A stretch of DNA of 7,179 bases. It comes from Actinomycetota bacterium. GTDB taxonomy: Bacteria > Actinomycetota > Thermoleophilia > Solirubrobacterales > 70-9. Every line of letters begins with the position of its first letter. The stretch's first letter is position 1. Location of the stretch: positions 1 through 7,179 of the forward strand of contig JAFDWD010000474.1 of NCBI GenBank assembly GCA_018268695.1. The letters are read 5' to 3'. The translations under genes were made by a program, and so were the position numbers. Shown in pieces: positions 1-4,417 of this stretch. The notes under the pieces were generated by a model, which was given only the letters and a program-made list of their open reading frames with translations, was not told the origin of the DNA and made no database searches.

Positions 1-141
1 ACACAGTTCCCCCGCCCAGACCTGAGCCACTGATTGAGCAACGCTGATTCGGTGGCGGTTATCTTCAGGGCAGGCGGGGGTACCATATGTCGATTCGGAA
101 ACCAAAGATTAATCTGCCTATATGGGAGCCTAGAAATAGCA
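1..141. other. Non-coding left edge, no gene seen
   Basis: All three plus-strand frames close within the first 50 bases and no credible start or long minus-strand frame was found, so this is read as intergenic. The only structure seen is an imperfectly supported long-range inverted repeat: CCCCCGCC near 9-16 against GGCGGGGG near 73-80, separated by about 56 bases. No function is assigned. A gene ending at the very left edge cannot be excluded. Confidence 0.5.
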
Positions 142-163
142 AGAGCCGCCCGTAGGCGGCTCT
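142..163 (-). terminator. Hairpin terminator after the 209-817 regulator
   Basis: AGAGCCGCC (142-150) and GGCGGCTCT (155-163) form a perfect 9-bp stem with a CGTA tetraloop. Read on the minus strand it lies about 46 bases downstream of the stop codon of the regulator at 817-209. It is followed by a moderately T-rich tract (TTGCTATTTC) rather than a clean T run. The stem is clear; the terminator role is inferred from position. Confidence 0.6.
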
Positions 164-167
164 GCAT

Positions 168-193
168 CTCAGGCGACTCTGGAGCCGCCTGAG
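168..193. repeat. Second inverted repeat beside the terminator
   Basis: CTCAGGCG (168-175) and CGCCTGAG (186-193) form a perfect 8-bp stem around a 10-base loop, only four bases from the hairpin at 142-163. GAGCCGCC at 182-189 is also complementary to GGCGGCTC at 155-162, so the two hairpins compete with a third pairing. On the minus strand this region follows the stop codon at 209. It may form a tandem terminator or a 3' RNA structure. Confidence 0.5.
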
Positions 194-208
194 GGGATGA
201 TGATGAGT

Positions 209-817
209 TTAGCGCCCCAAGGGTGGTATTTCGAACATTCCCAGGAAGCTGACGATGCGCTGGGGCTTCTCATCTTCTCCCCTTTCGTCCTGCTCCAACC
301 GAGCCGACGTTTCCTCCTCGATCAGCTTCACCTTCTCGAAGCACTCGCGGTAGGCATCGCGCGTGTCTTCCCAGCCTTTCTCATCGATGTCATACGCGTA
401 GCGAGTCATGAAGTGATCCGTCCGTTGGTACAACAGACCGGCATCGATGGACTGGACGGCATCGACGTTGAAGAAGGAAAGTATGGTTTCGGCATACTGC
501 CGCCGCTCGGGGTCCGGCAGTGTCCGTTCTTCTTCATCGGTCAACTCCGCCCTCTTTACCGCGCGGTACAGGTGCTCCGTGGCTCCCCTCACCTGGCGCT
601 CGTCCACCTGTTCGATCAGCCCCCACTTTTTGAGGGTCCGTACGTGGTAGGCGACCATGTTCACGTCATAGCGGCTACGCCGTGCGATTTCGGCTGGACT
701 GGCGGTCCGTTCGCACAAGATCGCGAGGCAGTAGGTGCGAACGGGGTGAGCAATCGCCGCCGCAACCGCGCTCTTGGTCCTCTGGTCTTTTCGACCCTCG
801 CTCGTTGCCGTCGCCAT
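209..817 (-). CDS. ArsR-like winged helix-turn-helix transcriptional regulator
   Basis: This 202-residue cytoplasmic DNA-binding protein has an ArsR/HTH_20-like winged helix at about residues 16-88. It contains an I-A-H-P-x-R first helix (22-27), a second helix around A-S-P-A-E-I-A (39-45), a recognition helix with V-A-Y-H-V-R (55-60), and a wing with R-G-A-T-E-H-L-Y (78-85). Residues 90-180 are charged and mostly helical (G-W-E-D-T-R near 148), resembling the effector or dimerisation tail of many Solirubrobacterales wHTH proteins. The ATG at 817 is preferred over an in-frame upstream ATG at 1054 because GGGAGGGG lies about 7 bases before it, and the homologous domain begins soon after. The ligand and target genes are not visible. 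It is paralogous to the regulator at 1368-1697 (shared V-A-Y-H and R-G-x-T-E-H). The gene stands alone with its own promoter candidate and terminator. Confidence 0.88.
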   Translation of the reverse strand: MATATSEGRKDQRTKSAVAAAIAHPVRTYCLAILCERTASPAEIARRSRYDVNMVAYHVRTLKKWGLIEQVDERQVRGATEHLYRAVKRAELTDEEERTLPDPERRQYAETILSFFNVDAVQSIDAGLLYQRTDHFMTRYAYDIDEKGWEDTRDAYRECFEKVKLIEEETSARLEQDERGEDEKPQRIVSFLGMFEIPPLGR

Positions 818-853
818 TTGCTGCCCCTCCCGTGGATTAGTGGAATGGTCCAG

Positions 854-859
854 AGCATA
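854..859 (-). promoter_or_regulatory. Candidate -10 box for the 209-817 regulator
   Basis: On the minus strand TATGCT fits the TANNNT -10 pattern. It lies in the most AT-rich stretch of the window (about 850-900) and would start a transcript with a leader of roughly 30 bases before the GGGAGGGG ribosome binding site. No convincing -35 box was found, so this rests on position and local composition. Confidence 0.35.
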
Positions 860-988
860 ATCATCTTTCCGACCGAGCGAGCGATTTTTTACATGATTTA
901 GCGTGTCCGGTTGGTAGCGGTGAACCGGTCGATCCCTTTCTATGCCTGAGGCCATCAAGCGCCGAACGCAGGGAGAGGGGGTGATCGC

Positions 989-1048
989 ATGATGCTCAAG
1001 GAGGTCCCGGAGGCCGCGCCGACCGTGTCGGTATCGAAGGTCCAGTAG
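989..1048 (+). CDS. Possible 19-residue microprotein with ribosome binding site
   Basis: In the 281-base gap between the regulators at 209-817 and 1099-1371, a short plus-strand frame starts at ATG 989. A strong purine tract, GGGAGAGGGGG (971-981), lies 7 bases upstream. The peptide is MMLKEVPEAAPTVSVSKVQ. Its start overlaps (ATGA) the stop of a 16-codon frame beginning at ATG 942. I recognise no family. The good Shine-Dalgarno and coupled layout are the only support, and chance is quite possible. Otherwise the gap holds only the promoter candidate at 854-859 and a 5-bp hairpin at 1019-1031. Confidence 0.15.
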   Translation: MMLKEVPEAAPTVSVSKVQ

Positions 1049-1098
1049 TCCCAACCTCGGCAGGCTGGCCCGCGTCGGTTGCGCGTGGGTCGGCCCGC

Positions 1099-1371
1099 TC
1101 AGGACGTGGAGGAGGGGAACATCTGGCGCACGGCGTCGGTGCCCGGCACGGTGAGTTCCATGCGGGCGGAGCCGTCCGTCTTGGCGGGGATGACCCAGCC
1201 TTTGGCCTGAAGCGAGCCGCAGTTCGCGGCGACCGCGACGGCGCTGATCTTCCTCTCCAACTGATCCACGATCTCGTGGAAGCTCAGCGCATGTCCGGCC
1301 AAGAAGAGTTTGAGCATGATCTCCGCCTGCGTCTCAGGGTCGCTGAATTCTGCTCGAAGGTCGCGCTTCAT
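1099..1371 (-). CDS. Small winged-helix DNA-binding protein (distal gene of regulator pair)
   Basis: This 90-residue protein is probably a divergent winged-helix domain without an effector region. Residues 14-26 form a first helix, A-L-S-F-H-E-I-V (28-35) a second helix, about 43-58 a recognition-helix-like segment ending K-G-W-V (57-60), and a wing leads to M-E-L-T-V-P-G (71-77). That last segment resembles the x-L-T-x-x-G end of PadR/MarR-type wings. Its ATG overlaps the TGA of the upstream regulator (ATGA at 1371-1368), so the two are translationally coupled and probably act together, perhaps as a heteromer. The HTH assignment is by pattern only and weaker than for its partner. No ligand-binding residues or clear downstream terminator were found. 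Confidence 0.7.
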   Translation of the reverse strand: MKRDLRAEFSDPETQAEIMLKLFLAGHALSFHEIVDQLERKISAVAVAANCGSLQAKGWVIPAKTDGSARMELTVPGTDAVRQMFPSSTS

Positions 1372-1697
1372 GCGCCCAACTTCGCCACGACCTCAGCGAG
1401 TTCCCTGCCGCGCTTGGTGATCCCGTAGAAGTGCTCGGTCGAGCCTCTGACAGGGCGTGTACGGACTCTCTCGACCAGTTCGGCGTCAAGCAGTCTCTTG
1501 CAGTGATAGGCGACATTCGTCAGCGCATTGCTCTCCTCGGAGACGACGCCCAGACCACGTTGCGCGAGCATCACCGGACTGGCCGGGCCGTCGTTGGCGA
1601 GCGCGATCATTATTTCCACGCGACCGGCATTGGCTAGACATTTACCGACCCTTGCGACCTGGTCGAAGTCGTTGACCTTGAGTTTGTCCCCTGCCAT
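1368..1697 (-). CDS. ArsR-like winged helix transcriptional regulator (proximal gene of regulator pair)
   Basis: This 109-residue protein is essentially a single winged-helix domain. Residues 10-35 hold the first helices (L-A-N-A-G-R-V-E-I-M-I-A-L at 21-33), A-S-P-V-M-L-A (39-45) the second, L-T-N-V-A-Y-H-C-K-R (59-68) the recognition helix, and R-P-V-R-G-S-T-E-H-F-Y (81-91) the wing. A helix at 95-109 could dimerise. The V-A-Y-H and R-G-x-T-E-H signatures tie it to the regulator at 209-817. C20 and C66 are present, but no metal-binding cluster typical of metal-sensing ArsR proteins is seen. The ATG at 1697 has no good ribosome binding site. TATGGT ends exactly six bases before it, which suits a leaderless transcript. 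It is followed by an ATGA-coupled second winged-helix gene. The regulated genes are unknown; autoregulation is possible. Confidence 0.82.
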   Translation of the reverse strand: MAGDKLKVNDFDQVARVGKCLANAGRVEIMIALANDGPASPVMLAQRGLGVVSEESNALTNVAYHCKRLLDAELVERVRTRPVRGSTEHFYGITKRGRELAEVVAKLGA

Positions 1698-1703
1698 CCT
1701 GGC

Positions 1704-1709
1704 ACCATA
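1704..1709 (-). promoter_or_regulatory. Leaderless -10 box for the regulator pair
   Basis: On the minus strand TATGGT is followed by six bases and then the ATG at 1697, the spacing expected if transcription begins at the A of the start codon. The lack of a Shine-Dalgarno in front of that ATG agrees with this. No clear -35 box was seen. Confidence 0.45.
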
Positions 1710-1782
1710 AGCACAGAGGTACGGTCGCGGTATTTAGACCTATCCCGCTGGATCGTCCATCGGATTTTGAAAGTGCATTTGG

Positions 1783-1800
1783 GGGTGATCCCCGTCACCC
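1783..1800. repeat. Short inverted repeat in the intergenic region
   Basis: GGGTGA (1783-1788) and TCACCC (1795-1800) form a perfect 6-bp stem with a 6-base loop. It lies between the regulator pair and the SOS-box gene and may be an operator for one of the winged-helix proteins. No second copy was found. Confidence 0.3.
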
Positions 1801-1813
1801 TCTGAAAGTCCGA

Positions 1814-1843
1814 AGACCCTAGGCCGACGACCCCGAAGGGTCT
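1814..1843. repeat. Competing hairpins around a shared 14-mer
   Basis: AGACCCT (1814-1820) is the exact complement of AGGGTCT (1837-1843). Nested inside, GACCC (1829-1833) can instead pair with GGGTC (1838-1842) around a CGAA loop. The segment 1825-1838 (CGACGACCCCGAAG) recurs at 6431-6444 as the left arm of a long hairpin. The role is unknown. Confidence 0.35.
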
Positions 1844-1846
1844 GCA

Positions 1847-1905
1847 CGTCGAAGCTGTGCCGTGGGGGTCAACTCCTCCGCCATGATCCGGCTGGCGCTT
1901 CGACG
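1847..1905. repeat. Nine-base inverted repeat flanking a 41-base spacer
   Basis: CGTCGAAGC (1847-1855) and GCTTCGACG (1897-1905) are perfect complements. With a one-base bulge the pairing extends into CTGC/GCAG. The right arm ends about 20 bases from the LexA box. If a minus-strand promoter lies at 1911-1939, this repeat would be the first thing transcribed and could fold as a leader stem. Confidence 0.35.
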
Positions 1906-1909
1906 CAGG

Positions 1910-1915
1910 CATAGT
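1910..1915 (+). promoter_or_regulatory. Candidate -10 box upstream of the LexA box
   Basis: CATAGT on the plus strand is one mismatch from TATAGT and sits 10 bases before the LexA box, placing the operator over the presumed transcription start. No good -35 box is visible. On the opposite strand the same bases read TACTAT (1916-1911), with the left half of the LexA box 17 bases upstream in the -35 position. The promoter could therefore fire either way. Confidence 0.3.
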
Positions 1916-1925
1916 AGCAGGTATG

Positions 1926-1939
1926 CGAACATCTGTTCG
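1926..1939. promoter_or_regulatory. LexA (SOS) box
   Basis: CGAACATCTGTTCG has perfect 6-base inverted arms (CGAACA/TGTTCG) around a 2-base centre. It matches the Gram-positive/actinobacterial LexA operator core GAAC-N4-GTTC, differing from the Bacillus consensus CGAACRNRYGTTYG only in the centre. Its last G is the first base of the GTG start codon of the small gene at 1939. Binding would block a promoter on either side. Such a site should be relieved by RecA-stimulated LexA cleavage after DNA damage. Confidence 0.7.
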
Positions 1940-2151
1940 TGGCCTGCACGATTGACTTCTGGGAGCGACGCGGCGAGAGGCAGACGGTCTGGACGCCGCA
2001 CTGCCTCGATTGCGGATGGATCGGCAGCGACACCACGATGGCCGAAGCCGAGCACGAAGGCGAGATGCATCTACGCGGTGAAGTCCAGCCTTGGATCATG
2101 CAGCCGGGGATGATCCCGGCATGGGAAGGCGATCCTCGGAGCCGCAGATAG
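1939..2151 (+). CDS. Small Cys/His (zinc-finger-like) protein, probably SOS-regulated
   Basis: This 70-residue hypothetical protein has C22-x2-C25, then 13 residues, then H39-x4-H44. That spacing is close to a C2H2 zinc finger, with C-L-D-C-G-W at 22-27 and a helical A-E-A-E-H-E-G-E-M-H segment (35-44). Small actinobacterial proteins with C-x2-C-G-W followed by an Ala/Glu helix carrying histidines are common, but I know no established function. The C-terminus is Pro/Trp-rich and ends in R-S-R-R. There is no signal peptide or membrane segment. The start is set by elimination: the frame is closed at 1915-1917, and GTG 1939 is the only usual start before the motif. No good ribosome binding site precedes it. 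An overlapping ATG at 1923 opens only ten codons. The LexA box at the start predicts induction by DNA damage. Confidence 0.6.
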   Translation: MACTIDFWERRGERQTVWTPHCLDCGWIGSDTTMAEAEHEGEMHLRGEVQPWIMQPGMIPAWEGDPRSRR

Positions 2152-2250
2152 TTTTGGCATATCTGCCTAAACCCCGTTGTCCCGTGCCTGAGAGAGTCGA
2201 ATCAGGCGGCTGAAATCAGGACCGAAAACAGCCTCTTTTTGGCTCTGCAC
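2152..2250. repeat. Intergenic cluster of short inverted repeats
   Basis: After the TAG at 2149-2151 come several small dyads: GGCA/TGCC (2156-2167), GCCTGA/TCAGGC (2186-2191 and 2202-2207, perfect, 10-base loop), CTGA-AA-TCAG (2210-2219) and AGCC/GGCT around TCTTTTT (2230-2244). None has a proper T run for the plus-strand gene. Their density beside the tRNA fragment could reflect protein-binding sites or decayed terminators. No gene was found here. Confidence 0.35.
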
Positions 2251-2255
2251 CTATG

Positions 2256-2279
2256 AAAACGGCCTCCCGTGGGAGGCCG
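2256..2279 (-). terminator. Rho-independent terminator directly after the tRNA half
   Basis: On the minus strand CGGCCTCC and GGAGGCCG pair around CACG, and TTTT (2259-2256) follows. This is a textbook intrinsic terminator. It begins one base after the end of the tRNA-Gly fragment and would also end the four-gene operon whose last stop codon is at 2379, about 100 bases upstream. Confidence 0.85.
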
Positions 2280-2280
2280 A

Positions 2281-2319
2281 ATGGCAAGCAGACGCTCTAG
2301 CCAGCTGAGCTACAGCCGC
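2281..2319 (-). pseudogene. 5' half of tRNA-Gly(GCC)
   Basis: Read on the minus strand from 2319, the 39 bases divide exactly as acceptor GCGGCTG (7), TA, D stem GCTC, 9-base D loop, GAGC, G, anticodon stem TCTGC and anticodon loop TTGCCAT. The anticodon is GCC; C2/G3 of the acceptor and C35-C36 agree with glycine identity. The 3' anticodon strand (GCAGA), T arm and acceptor 3' strand do not follow: a terminator begins immediately. It therefore cannot make a tRNA. The break falls exactly at the end of the anticodon loop. It is either a pseudogene left by a deletion, an attachment-site half, or a short RNA (tRNA half plus terminator). TATCGT about ten bases upstream might be a -10 box. Confidence 0.8.
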
Positions 2320-2378
2320 GTGGACGGGGAACGATACCGCGCCGAGGGTCGTGGCGGCGGCGTGGCGGTGCGTGGGCG

Positions 2379-3356
2379 TCATTGCCCGGTGGCGTCGGCT
2401 TCGGCGACGCGGGCGGCGCAGCCCGTCTGGGTGCAGATCTTCGCGCCGAAACGGGAGCCGGTGAGGCGGAGCGGGTCGAGGCCGGGGAAGGTGACGGCGA
2501 GGCCGCCGGTCCAGGTGAAGGTGGATTCGGGGGTGCGGAGGAGTTCGGCGATGCCGCTGAAGGGCGCGGGCGGGGTCGTCGCGACCTCTTCCGGCAGGCG
2601 CGGGAGGCCGGGGAAGGCCAGGGAGCGTTCGGGGGCGGCGACGAGGACCTTGCGGTGGACGGTCACGCGGCCGGCGTTTTCGCGCAGTTCCGCCAGGTAG
2701 TCGACACGGCGGGCGGCCGGTTTCGCCTGGCGGAAGAACCGGGTCGCACGGAACAGGAGGAGGCGTTCCGGCGAGGTGAAGAGGCCCGCACCCTTCGGAT
2801 AGGTTCCGGCGGCCGCTTCGACGATGGTCCGTTTCTGCTTCGGGTGGCCGGATTCGGGCAGTTCGCCGGTGAATTCGCAGGTCAGGTGCGCCCACGATTC
2901 CCGCGCCGCCGGCACCCGGTGGAGCCGGATCTGGGCGAAGCCCCGTTCGGTGCGGAAGTGGGCGCGGCCGACCAGGTAGCCCGATTCGAAACGCCCATCG
3001 TGCCCGGTGCATTCGCTCCCTTTCGGTACCGGTTCCGATTCGACCGCGACGAAGCGCAGGTCGAAACTGCCCCGTCTGCCGAAGTCGGCGACGAGGTGGT
3101 CGCCGGGCGTGCGTCCCGTCTTCGTCGCGAAATCGGTGGTCGAGCCGTGTCCTTTCACGCGGACGAAGAAGTAGCCGCCTTCGGTCTCGGAGAAGTTGAC
3201 CCGGTACCCATGCGTCGCGTGTAGCCGAGCGAAGGTGACCGCCCCCGGCCCGAAGCTGAACTTTTCGCCCGCCGCGGCGCCCGCGGGGGCGAGGAGCGCG
3301 GTCGCAGCCACGGCGGCCACGACGAGGAGGACGAGCGACCGGGCGCGGGCGCTCAT
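2379..3356 (-). CDS. Secreted two-domain beta-rich protein, subtype A (A1)
   Basis: This 325-residue protein of unknown function is the last gene of the four-gene operon. Residues 1-29 are a Sec signal peptide (R4/R6, hydrophobic core, A-x-A at 27-29). The N-terminal domain (about 40-165) is beta-rich, contains D-F-G-R-R-G-S-F-D-L-R-F (91-102), and has C116 and C160 exactly 44 apart. The C-terminal module (about 200-315) has P-P-A-P-F (262-266), T-W-T-G (281-284), F-P-G (290-292) and C308/C313. No lipobox, LPXTG or C-terminal membrane segment was seen, so a free secreted protein is inferred. The ATG at 3356 overlaps the TGA of the upstream gene (ATGA) and has GGGGAGGT about 5 bases before it. 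Closest relative here: the A2 protein at 4407-5339. No enzymatic motif was recognised; a binding or structural role is possible. Confidence 0.85.
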   Translation of the reverse strand: MSARARSLVLLVVAAVAATALLAPAGAAAGEKFSFGPGAVTFARLHATHGYRVNFSETEGGYFFVRVKGHGSTTDFATKTGRTPGDHLVADFGRRGSFDLRFVAVESEPVPKGSECTGHDGRFESGYLVGRAHFRTERGFAQIRLHRVPAARESWAHLTCEFTGELPESGHPKQKRTIVEAAAGTYPKGAGLFTSPERLLLFRATRFFRQAKPAARRVDYLAELRENAGRVTVHRKVLVAAPERSLAFPGLPRLPEEVATTPPAPFSGIAELLRTPESTFTWTGGLAVTFPGLDPLRLTGSRFGAKICTQTGCAARVAEADATGQ

Positions 3357-4417
3357 CGCGACCTCCCCACGCTCGTCGATTCTTCCCCACCCTGCCAGTC
3401 CGGCGCCTGGTATTCGCAGCCGAGCGGCTTAACCAGCGTGCTGACCACACAAAGCGTGCTGGAGAAACCCGGCCCCGCAAGCGGTACAGAGAGGCCCGGG
3501 AACCGCACCGCGAGCGTGCCGGTCCAGCTATGGACCGCGGGCGACGTGGCGAGGTAGTCGGCCTCGCCGCGAAACGGCGCACTCGGCTTCAGCGTCGCGG
3601 TCGCGGGGCCTTCACCGGGCAGCGTGGTGACCAGCGACCCGGGCCGGGACCCGAGGATCTGGACGGTCCTCCCCACCGGCATCTGCCCCTGGTATTCGAA
3701 CGCTCCGGCTTCGACTTCCGCGCCCGGCCCGGAGCCGGACGCGTGTGCCGCCCGCAGCGCGACCACGCGGCCGCCTGCGGACTCGACCGCCTCGAGGCTC
3801 GAGACCGTGCCGACGAGAACCGAGATCAGGCTGGCGCCGATATCCGGCTCGACCTGCTTGCGCAGCGACTCGTGTTCGGGCGGCGGCAGCGGATGCTTGG
3901 ACGGGCAGCTGAGCCGGAAGACGCGGTCGATCACCCCGGGCGCCGAGCCGCTCGAGACCGCGAAGTAGCCATCTTCCCCGCGCAGCGACACCTTGCCGAC
4001 CCAGCGACCCATTTCCTCCAGCGGCACCTTCCCGTCGCATTCCTTCAACAGTTCCACCTTCCGCGCCGGCCCCTGCCGGTGGAACCGCAGATCGATCGAG
4101 CCGACCGCGCCGAAGTCGGCCCGCACACGTCCCGCGGACAGAGACCCGCGGAGATGGGCTCCGTACTTCGTCTCCTCGGTGCTGAGTCGGGCGCCCCGAA
4201 AGCGGGAGACGGTGAGGATCGCCACGTCCGGTTCGCTGAAGGAGACGCTGATCCGGAAGCCGTGCTGCTTGCCCAAGTCGACACTGCCCGCCACCGACGG
4301 GGGGATGATTTCGACGTGGCGCGGTTTCGCCTTGGGCGCGGCGGACGCCCCCGCGGGGAACAGGAGGACGGCGACGAGCGCCCCCACGATGACCAGGAGG
4401 CGACCCTTAACGTTCAC
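3353..4417 (-). CDS. Secreted two-domain beta-rich protein, subtype B (B1)
   Basis: This 354-residue protein of unknown function is the third gene of the operon. GTG 4417 is chosen as start because it puts a signal peptide at the N-terminus (K4, R6, hydrophobic 7-20, P-A-G-A-S-A-A-P at 21-28, cleavage near 26). The frame stays open further upstream, but that stretch lies inside A2. The start overlaps the end of A2 by 11 bases; AGGAAC lies about 8 bases upstream as a weak ribosome binding site. The N-terminal domain contains D-F-G-A-V-G-S-I-D-L-R-F (101-112) and C127/C171, again 44 apart. A subtype-B middle region has E-Y-Q-G-Q-M-P-V-G-R. The C-terminal module has A-P-F-R-G, H-S-W-T-G, F-P-G, and C323/C334 (11 apart against 5 in A). 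It ends in an ATGA overlap with A1. Confidence 0.82.
   Translation of the reverse strand: MNVKGRLLVIVGALVAVLLFPAGASAAPKAKPRHVEIIPPSVAGSVDLGKQHGFRISVSFSEPDVAILTVSRFRGARLSTEETKYGAHLRGSLSAGRVRADFGAVGSIDLRFHRQGPARKVELLKECDGKVPLEEMGRWVGKVSLRGEDGYFAVSSGSAPGVIDRVFRLSCPSKHPLPPPEHESLRKQVEPDIGASLISVLVGTVSSLEAVESAGGRVVALRAAHASGSGPGAEVEAGAFEYQGQMPVGRTVQILGSRPGSLVTTLPGEGPATATLKPSAPFRGEADYLATSPAVHSWTGTLAVRFPGLSVPLAGPGFSSTLCVVSTLVKPLGCEYQAPDWQGGEESTSVGRSR

Noticed and set aside
197..901. Plus-strand 234-codon frame across the first regulator
   Set aside because: It is antisense to a well-supported winged-helix gene that has a ribosome binding site and terminator; no domain was recognised.
1819..1884. 21-codon minus-strand frame as a leader peptide (starts at 1884)
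   Set aside because: It has no ribosome binding site and no recognisable attenuation codons; its only merit is position below the LexA box.
2206..2281. Interrupted tRNA whose 3' half lies downstream (GCAGA at 2248-2244, CAGCCGC at 2212-2206, minus strand)
   Set aside because: These pieces could complement the anticodon and acceptor stems, but the 31 bases between them contain no T arm or TTCGA, and a strong terminator intervenes. Chance matches in GC-rich DNA are more likely than an intron-split tRNA.
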